NCBI GenBank assembly: GCA_963732595.1
Contig: CAVSZZ010000002.1
Location: forward strand, 868,001 to 932,000
DNA: 64,000 nucleotides
Direction of reading: 5' to 3'
Origin: JAFGXF01 sp963732595
Lineage (GTDB): Bacteria; Chloroflexota; Anaerolineae; Anaerolineales; Anaerolineaceae
Position 1 is the stretch's first letter; the number at the start of each line of letters is the position of its first letter. The position numbers were made by a program, and so were the translations under genes. Below the pieces are notes generated by a model. The model saw only the letters and a program-made list of their open reading frames with translations. It had not been told where the DNA came from and made no database searches. Below, in pieces: positions 9,594-18,618 of this stretch.

Positions 9594-10964
9594 TCACCTA
9601 TTTTGAGATTGTACCCTTCTTTTTCGGTCTTCCCACTTATGGGATGCGATCTGAAATAATATCCAGAGCGACCATAGGACAACCATGGATTGTAAGGGCA
9701 CCAGGAAACGCGGATTATCGCCATGATCGAGAAGTGTCTGGACCACAGAACAGATCCAGGTCGTCGAGGCGATCATACCTAAAAAGGGTGTGAGCTTGAG
9801 GTATCCCCTTACCTTTTTAAGGAACAACGCCGCCGCTGAAGTGAATACAAAAAGAATATTGGCGCCAAAGAGAAGCCCTCGCTCTGCGTAAACCAGATAG
9901 CGGAAGATCTCACCAATTATCTCAGATGGCATATTGGCTTCTAAATAATAGACTGGAGCCAGCCAAAACATCCACCACCCCTTAATGACATACTTAAGGT
10001 ATAGATCCGGGTGTTCACGAATCAGTCGTATCGATAAACGGGAAAGAATGGCAGACATTTCATAGAAACTATAACCGCTTGCCTTCTGCATTTCAGGAAT
10101 TGCCTCCCAGATCGCATTACCTTGGGTGCCATAAGCAGCGATGCGCTCATCCCTGAATTTGATATAAGTGTCGCGCAGTGAGGCATACTTGTCCGGGACA
10201 TAATCAAAATAATAACCGGTATGCTGGATCATGTTAAAGCCAGCCATGGCTGACATATTCCAAATATAGAAATTCTTGTGAATGTAATTCATCCATGCCC
10301 CAATAATCGCCACTCCTAGAACGAAGGTTGTTGCCATTGGGCGCCAGTCAAATTTAATTTTCAGTCCTTTTGTGAAAAAAGCGAGGTATATCGCCAACCA
10401 TATTGGCAGGAAGACGAATAATGGACGTGTCAACGCAGCCAGTGAAGCAGCCAGACCGATAGCAAAGCCAAGCCAGATAGAACGCTTATCCCGGTCATAA
10501 ATCCATATACCGGCACCTAGCAAAGCTAGTATCACCCAAAATGTTGCCAGCGTTTCAGTGATCAGGTTGCTTTCAAATAGAACCTGGTTTAAATTCAAGG
10601 TGTGACCGAGCGCAGCTAATCCAGCAAAAATAATCTGATGACTTAGCTGATAACCCAGGTAAAAGACGATCAGGGTGATTAGAATCCCCAGGATCATCTG
10701 GGATGCCACGACAGCACGGTCGGATCCAATCATCGCCAAGAACACTGGATATACCGGTGTGCGGGTCCCATCATAATTAACCCACCCATTCAACACAGTC
10801 TCCGCCAGGCGTCGATAAGATCCTGTATCAGAATAGCTGACGGGCGGGTAGATAAGGAACAACACCAGCCGTTCCAGGATGCATACCACCAGCAATCCCG
10901 TTAACCATTTCCAGAGATTTTCCGGAAGCCTTGTTGAATTTGCTACAGCCGTGGTTGGTTTCAT
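9594..10964 (-). CDS. Multispanning membrane protein, ArnT/PMT-like glycosyltransferase
   Basis: 456 residues, about ten membrane helices. The first extracytoplasmic loop has YSDTGSYRRLAET and a later RTPVYPVFLA, the arrangement seen in PMT_2/GT39-like integral membrane glycosyltransferases, where an acidic residue in this loop is catalytic. The enzyme would transfer a sugar from a polyprenyl-phosphate carrier on the outer face. The ATG at 10962-10964 overlaps the stop of the GT4 gene in an ATGA junction. Acceptor and donor are unknown. Confidence 0.7.
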   Translation of the reverse strand: MKPTTAVANSTRLPENLWKWLTGLLVVCILERLVLFLIYPPVSYSDTGSYRRLAETVLNGWVNYDGTRTPVYPVFLAMIGSDRAVVASQMILGILITLIVFYLGYQLSHQIIFAGLAALGHTLNLNQVLFESNLITETLATFWVILALLGAGIWIYDRDKRSIWLGFAIGLAASLAALTRPLFVFLPIWLAIYLAFFTKGLKIKFDWRPMATTFVLGVAIIGAWMNYIHKNFYIWNMSAMAGFNMIQHTGYYFDYVPDKYASLRDTYIKFRDERIAAYGTQGNAIWEAIPEMQKASGYSFYEMSAILSRLSIRLIREHPDLYLKYVIKGWWMFWLAPVYYLEANMPSEIIGEIFRYLVYAERGLLFGANILFVFTSAAALFLKKVRGYLKLTPFLGMIASTTWICSVVQTLLDHGDNPRFLVPLQSMVVLWSLWILFQIASHKWEDRKRRVQSQNR

Positions 10965-12088
10965 CCAGGAAAACCCTTTAGAATCGCCGCTTCGCGTTTC
11001 ATCCAGGCATACCGGGCGGCATCTTTGCGAGCCCGCTGGCCCAGCGAGTCGCGTAGACTCCGCTGTGCGACCAGATGATTCAAAGCCAAGTGCCAGGCAG
11101 CCGTGTCATCAGGCGGCAATAATAAAGCATTCGAGTCATTCAACACCTCGTGGAGAACTGGCAAATCGCTGGCCATGATCGCCCTCCCTGCTGCCAGGTA
11201 ATCAAACATTTTCATCGGGCTGCAAATCTCCACAGAATTACCACCACTCGAACCGGCGATGACCGTACCAAAAGGCATTACCAGAATATCTGCCGCCGCC
11301 TGATAAAGCGGGAGCTTGTCATTATTAATGAATCCGATTACATGAACGTTTCTCAGGCCTTCCGCCTGGAGCTTTTGTCGCCATTCTTCCGCCGATCTGG
11401 GTGTGCCTCCAGCCCAGATAAACTGTATCCCCGGGTTCTGACTGGCAAGTCCGTGAAGGAGGTCGATCCCGCGGCCGGCATAGAAACCACCGGTATAGAC
11501 CACTGTCGGCTTATCAGGGAAGCCCAATTGTTTCCGTGCGATGGGAGCCGGTGGTAGATCACTATATTGGTCGAGCTCGACCCCATTGGGTGCGATAACC
11601 AGATCGAGTGTATCTCGATAAGAAGGATACTGAACCTCTAGTTTATTTGCAAGTGCAGATGTAATAACGACTAATCGTTTCTGGGTTTTTGAAGTTAAAA
11701 ATCGTTTGAACAACCATGGTGCCCCGTGACCTGTAATGCGATCATGTAATTCCAACACTGTGGGTATCCCGACCGAGAGACCCATCACACCCGCCGGTAA
11801 CAGCCAGGTATAGATCAGATCTGGTTTGCCTGAGCGCGCATGTCTGAGGGCTGCCAGTGAAAAGTCATACCGTTTGAATGTAGGTATTGATTTAAGATAC
11901 CTTATCGGGAAAGGTTGGGTTAATCCGTAATGTTTCGCAAGCGTTTCCCACGCTCCTCCAGTCACCCCAGGAACGATCAGTTCTACCTGGTGTCCAAGTT
12001 GACCAAGCGCATGGCAGACTTTCATTAGCTGCATACTATGAGCTGTTGGTGCAGGGATGATTGAGGGTGAAATACAGATGATCTTCAT
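10961..12088 (-). CDS. Glycosyltransferase family 4 (GT-B fold)
   Basis: 375 residues. The N-terminal acceptor domain starts MKIICISPSIIPAPTAHSMQL; the C-terminal donor domain has VVYTGGFYAGRGIDLL, then VMPFGTVIAGSSGGNSVEICSP and MKMFDYLAAGRAIMASDLP, the typical GT4 sugar-nucleotide binding region. It should add a sugar from a nucleotide donor to a lipid-linked oligosaccharide in the cytoplasm. Both ends form 4-bp ATGA overlaps with neighbours, which is strong evidence for operon structure. Confidence 0.88.
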   Translation of the reverse strand: MKIICISPSIIPAPTAHSMQLMKVCHALGQLGHQVELIVPGVTGGAWETLAKHYGLTQPFPIRYLKSIPTFKRYDFSLAALRHARSGKPDLIYTWLLPAGVMGLSVGIPTVLELHDRITGHGAPWLFKRFLTSKTQKRLVVITSALANKLEVQYPSYRDTLDLVIAPNGVELDQYSDLPPAPIARKQLGFPDKPTVVYTGGFYAGRGIDLLHGLASQNPGIQFIWAGGTPRSAEEWRQKLQAEGLRNVHVIGFINNDKLPLYQAAADILVMPFGTVIAGSSGGNSVEICSPMKMFDYLAAGRAIMASDLPVLHEVLNDSNALLLPPDDTAAWHLALNHLVAQRSLRDSLGQRARKDAARYAWMKREAAILKGFPG

Positions 12089-13467
12089 GGTACCTCGTCC
12101 TTGATCATCTTTTCATGAATACCCGAAACAGACTTCAGGCGCGATAAACCACGCCAGAGCATGGCGCCCACAGTGATTATAAAATAACCGGAAAGCAACC
12201 ATGCTTCAGCCAGGTATCCAGCCGCAGGCAATAACAAGATTGCCAGACACACCTTCGCCAACATGCCAACGAAAGCTGCCCAAAGGGCATAATCAGCTTT
12301 ATTAAAAGCCAATAGCAGCGGCCTGTTCCAGAAAAAGGTGTTCGCAAACCCATATCCAATCAACAAGACCAAAAGGATGGGGAATGCAGGCAGGAATTCC
12401 GAGTGATAAATGGAAAATGTCCTGCCCATGACTGTGACTCCGTTGAACAGGACCTGACGGCCGAAAAGAATCAGTCCCAAAGCGACGGCTATCGTCCAGC
12501 CTCCTGATAACATGGTCACGCGCCTCAAGAGATTTTTCAAACGGAACCATTGCCTGGTGGCAACACTCTGCGTGATCTCTGGATAAGTTGTAGAAATGAA
12601 CGGAGTGATTGGCATCACAATCAGGTTAATGATAGCCAGGGCGGTTTTGAAGAAACCAGCCACCAGCGGGGAGAAGAAATATCCGACCCACAATACTTCG
12701 CTGTCACGTGCAACCATATTAATGGTGTTACTTAAATTGGTACTGATACCAAAACGTAACAGATCCTTGCGAAAAGGTTTTAATGAAAAAGGTGATTTAT
12801 ACCAACCAGGATATAAGTATCGTGGCAACCAATACAGCGCTACAAAGATAGGCGCCAAACCCAGGATCACCTTTCCCATCAGGTATGCCATGAGCACCGT
12901 CAGCAATTCCGCCTTTGTATAGTAGGCATAGATGATTCCCAGGGCAATAACAAGACTCTGGATCAGGTTGATCACAGCCTGACTGCGATAATGCCCGCTG
13001 ACCTGCAGAAAACCGGTCGCTGTTTCTGTTGCAAAATTGGCAAGGATCGACAGACCATACAAATAAAACAGAGGGGTGAGTCCGCTATCCCGGGTAATAT
13101 ATTTAGCGGCCAACGGTGATAAAACCAGGACAACCAGGAAGGCGAAAAGGGACGTGAGTGTTTCTGTTGCCCCAGCAGCTTTTACTACCGCAGCCGCTTT
13201 ATCCTTTTCACCGGATGCAACAGCCTCGCTGACATGCTTCACTACAAGCTCGGACATTCGGAACGATAATAGGCGGTTGGCGTTCGAAATAAACGCGGTG
13301 ATGATCCCCAATAAGCCATAGCCAACCACACCCAGCATAGATGCAGTGACGATGCTGAGCACAGCACTTATTGCATTACTTACGAACAAGTAGGAAGAAT
13401 TGCGGACAACGCGCCCTAGCAGGTGATCTTTTCGCCAGGCGTCGATTCCGCGCTTTAGAAAGCTCAT
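12085..13467 (-). CDS. Polysaccharide/oligosaccharide flippase (Wzx-like, MOP superfamily)
   Basis: 460 residues from the ATG at 13465-13467 (MSFLKRGIDAW); a longer open frame upstream overlaps the epimerase and is rejected. There are 12-14 hydrophobic helices with charged loops, beginning with RNSSYLFVSNAISAVLSIV, as in polysaccharide biosynthesis (Polysacc_synt) proteins. It should flip lipid-linked repeat units across the membrane. The ATG overlaps the stop of the upstream epimerase in an ATGA junction. I saw no Wzy or chain-length regulator, so the assembly mode is undetermined. Confidence 0.85.
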   Translation of the reverse strand: MSFLKRGIDAWRKDHLLGRVVRNSSYLFVSNAISAVLSIVTASMLGVVGYGLLGIITAFISNANRLLSFRMSELVVKHVSEAVASGEKDKAAAVVKAAGATETLTSLFAFLVVLVLSPLAAKYITRDSGLTPLFYLYGLSILANFATETATGFLQVSGHYRSQAVINLIQSLVIALGIIYAYYTKAELLTVLMAYLMGKVILGLAPIFVALYWLPRYLYPGWYKSPFSLKPFRKDLLRFGISTNLSNTINMVARDSEVLWVGYFFSPLVAGFFKTALAIINLIVMPITPFISTTYPEITQSVATRQWFRLKNLLRRVTMLSGGWTIAVALGLILFGRQVLFNGVTVMGRTFSIYHSEFLPAFPILLVLLIGYGFANTFFWNRPLLLAFNKADYALWAAFVGMLAKVCLAILLLPAAGYLAEAWLLSGYFIITVGAMLWRGLSRLKSVSGIHEKMIKDEVP

Positions 13468-14441
13468 GGGGTCAATACCTGGCTTGCCCAGGTGCGTTCC
13501 TTCTGATACCACTCCACCAAGTGGCTAATTCCCTCATCCAGATCAACCTGCGGTTGCCAACCTAACAGGTCACGGGCTTTGGTCACGTCTGCCCAGTTCG
13601 CCAGAGCGTCCGCTTTATGGAATGGGTGGAATGTGGTAATTGCCCTCTTTCCGATCTTTTTTTCAAGAATGGCGATCAAATCATTCAATGTGATCAATTC
13701 ATGACCACCCAGGTTAATGATCTCATATCCTACTGGTTTTAGACCCAGGATGGTCCCCCGGGCGATATCATCCAGGTAAGTGAAACCCCTGCGCTGTGTG
13801 CCATCACCGTTGATGGCCACATCCCGTCCTTCACTTATCCACTGGGTAAAACGAAACATGACCATATCCGGACGACCTGCCGGACCATAAACAGTAAAAT
13901 ACCTGAATACCGTCACATCCAGGCCGTAAAGATAGTGATAGGTATAACAGAGGGCCTCGGCGCCCTTCTTTGAAGCTGCATAAGGCTGAATCGGCTGATT
14001 AGTGTCCGCTGTTTCCAAGAAAGGCATCGGAGCCGTATCCCGGTACAAACTGGATGTGGATGCCAGAATCAGTTTTTGTATCTCCAATTGGTGGCAGTAC
14101 TCAACCAGATTTAATGTTCCCAGGATATTCGTGTTCATATACACCCAGGGATCACTGATGCTCGAACGGACCCCCGCGCGCGCAGCCAGGTTGATCACCC
14201 CATCCACTTTGCCAGGTTTTCTAAGAAGATCAGTGATGGCTTCCCGGTCACTGATATCCATACGTTGAAAAGTGAAACCCTTACGCCCTTGAAGTCTGCT
14301 GAGGCGGTATTCCTTCATACGAACATCATAGGCATCATTGAGGTTATCGACGCCGTAAACCTCGTGATCCTGATCCAGCAGCATTTCGATCACTCGTGAG
14401 GCGATGAATCCGGCCGCACCCGTAACCAGGTAATTTGCCAT
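13464..14441 (-). CDS. NAD-dependent sugar epimerase, UDP-glucuronate 4-epimerase-like
   Basis: 325 residues. VTGAAGFIASR near the start is the dinucleotide loop; VINLAARAGVRSS, STSSLY and PYAASKKGAE (YxxxK) supply the active site; RYFTVYGPAGRPDM and FTYLDDIARG are typical of the UDP-glucuronate/UDP-glucose 4-epimerase branch. Directly downstream of a nucleotide-sugar dehydrogenase, it would interconvert the uronic acid product. The ATG overlaps the dehydrogenase stop by one base (TGATG). The exact sugar is inferred. Confidence 0.85.
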   Translation of the reverse strand: MANYLVTGAAGFIASRVIEMLLDQDHEVYGVDNLNDAYDVRMKEYRLSRLQGRKGFTFQRMDISDREAITDLLRKPGKVDGVINLAARAGVRSSISDPWVYMNTNILGTLNLVEYCHQLEIQKLILASTSSLYRDTAPMPFLETADTNQPIQPYAASKKGAEALCYTYHYLYGLDVTVFRYFTVYGPAGRPDMVMFRFTQWISEGRDVAINGDGTQRRGFTYLDDIARGTILGLKPVGYEIINLGGHELITLNDLIAILEKKIGKRAITTFHPFHKADALANWADVTKARDLLGWQPQVDLDEGISHLVEWYQKERTWASQVLTP

Positions 14442-15763
14442 CAGAGTCTTACCACCTTGGGATTGTCCCGACCGGCTGCGCCCAGAGCATTGCGTGTATC
14501 AATAATAAGCTTTGACGCAGCCAGTATCGCCGCATAATCATAGACTTTATGATTTGTGATGATCACAACCGCATCCGTCGTTTTTACTTCGGCCATCAAA
14601 TCTGGTACACACTTCAGCGACCAATCGTCGTGAGATATGGAGGTCACAAAGGGATCGTGGTAGACCACATCAGCCCCTTTGCCTTTTAACAAATGAATGA
14701 CATCCAGTGCTGGCGATTCTCGCATATCATCAATATCGGGCTTGTAGGCAACTCCCAGGACCAGGATGCGGCTATCCTTGACTGGCTTATTAACGCCATT
14801 CAGCGCATCCTGCACCTTTCCAACGACAAAACGGGGCATCTGGTTATCGATCTCTGAAGCCAGATCGATGAAACGCGCGGTATAGTTCAAAGAACGCAGT
14901 TTCCAGGACAAATAGAGCGGGTCAATTGGAATGCAGTGTCCACCCATGCCTGGACCGGGTGTAAATTTCATGAAGCCGAACGGTTTTGTGGCCGCAGCGT
15001 CAATGACTTCCCAGACATCCACACCCAGACGGTCACACATCAAAGCCAATTCATTCACAAGACTGATGTTGACCATCCTGAAAGTATTTTCCAACAGCTT
15101 GGCCATTTCGGCAACTTCTGCCGAAGAAACAGGAACGACCTTCGCCAGCGCCACAGAGTAAAAAGCGTTGGCAACCTCGGAACAATCCGGCGTAATTCCG
15201 CCAATGACTTTGGGGGTATTGTAAGTTGTAAAATCCTTGCGACCGGGGTCAACCCTTTCCGGTGAGAATGCCAGGAAAAAGTCCTTGCCGACTGTCAGGT
15301 GCGAGGAACTTGAAAGCCTGGGTAAAACCAGTTCCCGGGTGGTACCGGGATAGGTGCTCGATTCGAGCACAATCACCATACCAGGATGAACATATGGAGC
15401 TATTGATTCGGTGGCTGAAACAATGAAAGACAGGTCAGGGTCGCCTGTTTTCCGCAACGGCGTTGGAACGCAAATCGAAACAGCCTGGACATCTTTTACC
15501 ACTGAAAAATCAGACGTGGCGGATACCAGACCCTTCTTTACGAGCGGAGCAAGTTGTTCGTTGGTAATATCGAGGATGTATGATTCTCCTCGCTTAACCG
15601 CATCCACCTTGCGTTGATCCGGATCAACCCCGATCACCGTAAATCCAGCTTCTGCAAAGGTGACCACAAGGGGTAATCCTACATAACCTATCCCAATAAC
15701 GACCACTCGAGCTGTCTTATCTTTCAATTTACCGATCAATTGTGTTTTGATTTCAGTATCCAA
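14441..15763 (-). CDS. Nucleotide-sugar dehydrogenase (UDP-GlcNAc/UDP-glucose 6-dehydrogenase family)
   Basis: 440 residues from a TTG at 15761-15763, preceded by AGGAATAGG at good spacing. A longer GTG start at 15793 would sit between the -10 box at 15795 and the expected transcription start, so it is unlikely. Motifs: VIGIGYVGLPL (NAD binding), ESSTYPGTT, LLENTFRMVNISLVNEL, and PGPGMGGHCIPIDP containing the catalytic cysteine; VLGVAYKPDIDDMRESP marks the C-terminal domain. It oxidises a UDP-sugar to a UDP-uronic acid and is the first gene of the polysaccharide operon. Confidence 0.9.
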   Translation of the reverse strand: MDTEIKTQLIGKLKDKTARVVVIGIGYVGLPLVVTFAEAGFTVIGVDPDQRKVDAVKRGESYILDITNEQLAPLVKKGLVSATSDFSVVKDVQAVSICVPTPLRKTGDPDLSFIVSATESIAPYVHPGMVIVLESSTYPGTTRELVLPRLSSSSHLTVGKDFFLAFSPERVDPGRKDFTTYNTPKVIGGITPDCSEVANAFYSVALAKVVPVSSAEVAEMAKLLENTFRMVNISLVNELALMCDRLGVDVWEVIDAAATKPFGFMKFTPGPGMGGHCIPIDPLYLSWKLRSLNYTARFIDLASEIDNQMPRFVVGKVQDALNGVNKPVKDSRILVLGVAYKPDIDDMRESPALDVIHLLKGKGADVVYHDPFVTSISHDDWSLKCVPDLMAEVKTTDAVVIITNHKVYDYAAILAASKLIIDTRNALGAAGRDNPKVVRL

Positions 15764-15794
15764 TGAAAACCTATTCCTTTCTAAAAGCCACACA

Positions 15795-15800
15795 ATTATA
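15795..15800 (-). promoter_or_regulatory. -10 box of the polysaccharide operon promoter
   Basis: TATAAT on the minus strand, 31 bp before the preferred TTG start. No good -35 hexamer is visible at 16-18 bp. It places the transcription start near 15,788 and is used here to reject the upstream GTG. Confidence 0.5.
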
Positions 15801-15890
15801 TTACAGTACTTAAACCGGGTTTTCGACGCCCTCCAGACTGGTTGTCGCGGTACTCAAATCCCAAAATAGTAGAAATGGGTGCGATATGGG

Positions 15891-16580
15891 TTAAAACAGG
15901 CTTAATTGTTCGGGGTTGTCTTCGGGCGTCGAAGGAGCTTCAGCCACTTGAATTGGATCAGGCTCAGGGTTGGTCGCTGGTTGTGGTTTAGGGGTTTCTT
16001 CCACCTGCTTGGCCCCTTTAGACTTCGCCAGGTCCAGGTACCGTGGCAAACTGGCAAAATCTGCCAGGATCGAATCTCGTAACGCTGGCTGATGGAGGGC
16101 AGCCGCAGGGTGATACATCGGAACAATCAGTCGTCCATTCACCCAGACCGGACGTCCATGAATGGCGCTGATCTTTTCATTGGTAATGAAATACGACATG
16201 GAAAAGCGTCCTAACGTCACGATAACCATTGGATCAATGGCTGATATCTGCGTTTCAAGATAGGGTTTACAGGCAGCCAGCTCATCAGGCTGGGGATCAC
16301 GATTGCCAGGTGGCCGGCATTTAACCACGTTTCCGATAAATACCTTGTCGCGCTTTAATCCTGCTTTCGCCAATAGTTCATCTAAAAAATGCCCGGCTGG
16401 ACCAACAAATGGTTTCCCTTGTTCATTCTCGTAAAATCCAGGTCCTTCACCTATAAACATGACCTCGGCATCTGCTGGACCGACACCCGGTACAGCCAGC
16501 TTTCTCGAAAAATGAAGTCCGCACTTTTCACATTTCATCACTTCACGGGCAACTTGATCTAGCAACTGGTTGGGCTCCAA
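15891..16580 (-). CDS. Type-4/5-like uracil-DNA glycosylase with Fe-S cluster
   Basis: 229 residues. C17, C20, C88 and C104 match the four [4Fe-4S] ligands of family 4 uracil-DNA glycosylases. GEGPG at residues 44-48 is active-site motif 1, and H157 in HPAAAL is motif 2. It removes uracil from DNA in base excision repair. The last 45 residues are a low-complexity, proline- and glutamate-rich tail. The TTG start follows GGAGGA, and no ATG precedes the first cysteine pair at a better position. It lies 18 bp downstream of rimI, probably the last gene of the tsaE-tsaB-rimI transcript. Confidence 0.9.
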   Translation of the reverse strand: MEPNQLLDQVAREVMKCEKCGLHFSRKLAVPGVGPADAEVMFIGEGPGFYENEQGKPFVGPAGHFLDELLAKAGLKRDKVFIGNVVKCRPPGNRDPQPDELAACKPYLETQISAIDPMVIVTLGRFSMSYFITNEKISAIHGRPVWVNGRLIVPMYHPAAALHQPALRDSILADFASLPRYLDLAKSKGAKQVEETPKPQPATNPEPDPIQVAEAPSTPEDNPEQLSLF

Positions 16581-16598
16581 GGATCCTCCATTCGGACT

Positions 16599-17087
16599 TC
16601 AAATAAGAGTTTTAATAAGGTCAATATCCATCGGCTTAAGGGTCAGCAACAATGCATCTTCCCGGTTATCCTTATAATAACGCGACCGGACGCCCTCTAT
16701 TGTAAATCCAAATTGTTGATAAAGTGCCTGCGCCGCCAAATTTCCACGCCGCACTTCCAGGTAGGCGGCCACCGCACCCCTATCATGACTCATGAGAAGG
16801 CCCTCACGTAGTAATTTTCGAGCCAAACCCATCCGCCTGTAATCATCGCCGATCGCAATGGTCCCAATATGCGCTTCGTCCAGTATTAACCAGATGACCA
16901 TCAACCCGGCAAGCCGCCATTCGCGTTGGTCATCCCTAATTTCAATCACCAACGGCAGTGAATCTGGATTGATGGATACCTCAAAGTGATAAGCGCTTAT
17001 CGGCCATGGCAGACTGAAACAAGCCACATCCATTGCATGTGCTGCTGGCACATCATCCTCGATCATGCGTCGGATCCTGGTTTCCAT
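16599..17087 (-). CDS. rimI: Ribosomal-protein-alanine N-acetyltransferase RimI-like (GNAT)
   Basis: 162 residues with the GNAT fold. GTIAIGDDYRRMGLARKLL carries the acetyl-CoA pyrophosphate-binding loop, and EVRRGNLAAQALYQQFGF the C-terminal substrate motif; the ending GVRSRYYKDNREDALLL matches RimI proteins. It acetylates protein N-termini, classically ribosomal protein S18. It starts 5 bp after tsaB, the usual tsaE-tsaB-rimI order of bacterial genomes, which supports the specific name. In this group of organisms the true substrate is untested. Confidence 0.88.
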   Translation of the reverse strand: METRIRRMIEDDVPAAHAMDVACFSLPWPISAYHFEVSINPDSLPLVIEIRDDQREWRLAGLMVIWLILDEAHIGTIAIGDDYRRMGLARKLLREGLLMSHDRGAVAAYLEVRRGNLAAQALYQQFGFTIEGVRSRYYKDNREDALLLTLKPMDIDLIKTLI

Positions 17088-17092
17088 GTACT

Positions 17093-17761
17093 TTAGTCTG
17101 GAATGACTTCGGCAATATGAACGTATATCGGGGCCAGGCTGAGCGGATCATCCTGCTCCCCTGCCTGGAGTCTTTTCCAGGCTATTTCTGCCAGGTTGGA
17201 TGGCCGTCGAAGACAGGTCGCCGGGCTGGCAAGCAGGATCGGTTTCCTGCGGTCAGAGAGTAAATGGCGCTGACCGGCATCCAGTTCACCGACGACCATG
17301 GCTTGACCCTTCATCATGCGAAACAAGCCGTCCATGTCACATATGACCGGTTGATCTAACGGCTGCCACCCTGAGAGCCCAGCTTTGTACTTGACAACTG
17401 CCAGCCGTCCCCGACCAGCTGGTAAAACTGCAAAAAGCGGGTAATTGCCGGGGGGTATAGCTGCCACTACGATATCGAGGGAGGGAACTCCGATCACAGG
17501 GATCTTTAAAGTGAATGCCAGTCCCTTGATCAGTGCAAATCCGATTCTCAGGCTGGTAAAGGATCCCGGTCCGGTTGCGACGGCCAGGCCTGTCAGCATA
17601 CCTGGACGTACCAGGTTGTCATTTAATAAACGTTCAACCGCAGTGGCCAATTCTATCGTGTGATGGTCGTGTGTCTGCCAGATACATTCACTGATAACCG
17701 CTGTATCATCATAGAGAGCCAGGCCAATGGAGCGTGTGGATGTATCAACTGCCAGAAGCAT
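17093..17761 (-). CDS. tsaB: tRNA threonylcarbamoyladenosine biosynthesis protein TsaB
   Basis: 222 residues. It begins LAVDTSTRSIGLALYDD and has VATGPGSFTSLRIGFALIKGLA, the conserved TsaB features of the ASKHA fold. TsaB partners with TsaD and TsaE to transfer the threonylcarbamoyl group to A37 of ANN-decoding tRNAs. The ATG overlaps the tsaE stop by one base. tsaD is not in the window. Confidence 0.93.
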   Translation of the reverse strand: MLLAVDTSTRSIGLALYDDTAVISECIWQTHDHHTIELATAVERLLNDNLVRPGMLTGLAVATGPGSFTSLRIGFALIKGLAFTLKIPVIGVPSLDIVVAAIPPGNYPLFAVLPAGRGRLAVVKYKAGLSGWQPLDQPVICDMDGLFRMMKGQAMVVGELDAGQRHLLSDRRKPILLASPATCLRRPSNLAEIAWKRLQAGEQDDPLSLAPIYVHIAEVIPD

Positions 17762-18258
17762 CAGTAACCTCCATAAACCTGTCGGCGGATTTCGTCGAGC
17801 ATCTCCCGATACCCTTCACCCACTGCCGATATCACCAGGCCGCGGTGCTCATCTGCCATCCAGTGCATGGCGATGGTCAACGCATTTACCGGCAAGACTG
17901 TGCGGATGTTTTCCGGCCATTCAACCACCAGACTGCCGCGTTCCAACATAAGCTCCAGATCCAGGTCCTCACCTTCCGTTGCATTCTCAAGGCGGTAGGC
18001 ATCAAGATGATATAAAGTCTCAGCATCGGGCCGGCGATACTCATTAATCAACACAAAGGTTGGGCTGGTGACTTGGTCGATCGAACCCCACCCCTGGGCA
18101 ATGCCCTGAACCAGAGTGGTCTTACCGGATCCCAGTTCACCTGAGAGATAAACTCCCTGGCCGGTTTTCAACAAAGCCCCCAGACGCATTCCCAGGCGGC
18201 GGGTCTGCTCGGCGCTGCGACTGAAATATTCCAAGGAGTTTTGATCAAGAATTGGCAC
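17761..18258 (-). CDS. tsaE: tRNA threonylcarbamoyladenosine biosynthesis ATPase TsaE
   Basis: 165 residues. GELGSGKTT at residues 40-48 is the Walker A loop; VTSPTFVLINEY and HLDAYRL are family motifs. TsaE is the ATPase that resets the TsaBD complex during t6A synthesis. The GTG start at 18256-18258 has no Shine-Dalgarno sequence; it lies 6 nt downstream of a TACAAT -10 box, so the mRNA would begin at or next to the GTG. The N-terminal sequence (MPILDQNSLEYFSRS) has normal TsaE character, so I keep this start. First gene of the tsaE-tsaB-rimI-udg unit. Confidence 0.92.
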   Translation of the reverse strand: MPILDQNSLEYFSRSAEQTRRLGMRLGALLKTGQGVYLSGELGSGKTTLVQGIAQGWGSIDQVTSPTFVLINEYRRPDAETLYHLDAYRLENATEGEDLDLELMLERGSLVVEWPENIRTVLPVNALTIAMHWMADEHRGLVISAVGEGYREMLDEIRRQVYGGY

Positions 18259-18264
18259 AGGCTT

Positions 18265-18293
18265 ATTGTAGACTTTCCACCCCGGCTTGTCAA
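18265..18293 (-). promoter_or_regulatory. Sigma-70-type promoter of tsaE
   Basis: On the minus strand TTGACA (18288-18293), a 17-bp spacer, then TACAAT (18265-18270). This is the best housekeeping promoter in the window. Only 6 bp separate the -10 box from the GTG of tsaE, predicting a leaderless transcript. Confidence 0.75.
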
Positions 18294-18399
18294 AACACTT
18301 TATTGCGGTTTATATCTTTGGATGCGGCGATCGCAGGGGCAATCTGGCATCTTATATCAAGCTTTGGTGGTGTTGGGGTACACGATCAGTATATATAAC

Positions 18400-18612
18400 C
18401 TAGGGAATGACATTGGATTTCATCTCACCCCTGGACACGATGGCTTTGATCCTGTGATCTGTTTCTCGCCTGGTCAGCATTACCCGGTGGCCACAGGTCA
18501 AACATACCAAGCCGATATCTGCGCCCAATCGGGTGACGCGCCACTCATAACCGCCGCAAGGGTGGGGTTTACGTAACCGAACAACGTCACCCAATCGCAA
18601 TTCCTGGAACAT
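18400..18612 (-). CDS. DUF951 family protein
   Basis: 70 residues. LGDVVRLRKPHPCGGYEW followed by RLGADIGLVCLTCGHRVML is diagnostic of DUF951, a small conserved protein of Firmicutes and Chloroflexi with a probable zinc-binding CxxC and a possible nucleic-acid role; function is unknown. The ATG at 18610-18612 is the only start compatible with the family N-terminus. It has no Shine-Dalgarno sequence and lies 6 nt from an extended -10 box. The 141 bp between this gene and tsaE contain the tsaE promoter. Confidence 0.88.
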   Translation of the reverse strand: MFQELRLGDVVRLRKPHPCGGYEWRVTRLGADIGLVCLTCGHRVMLTRRETDHRIKAIVSRGEMKSNVIP

Positions 18613-18618
18613 GCCGGC

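Noticed and set aside
9590..9724. N-terminal extension of the 8045-9589 membrane protein to an ATG at 9724
   Set aside because: It overlaps the upstream gene by 131 bp and the extra residues are not protein-like; the TTG with AGGTGAT fits better.
11150..11557. 135-residue plus-strand frame inside the GT4 gene
   Set aside because: Antisense shadow of a well-supported glycosyltransferase.
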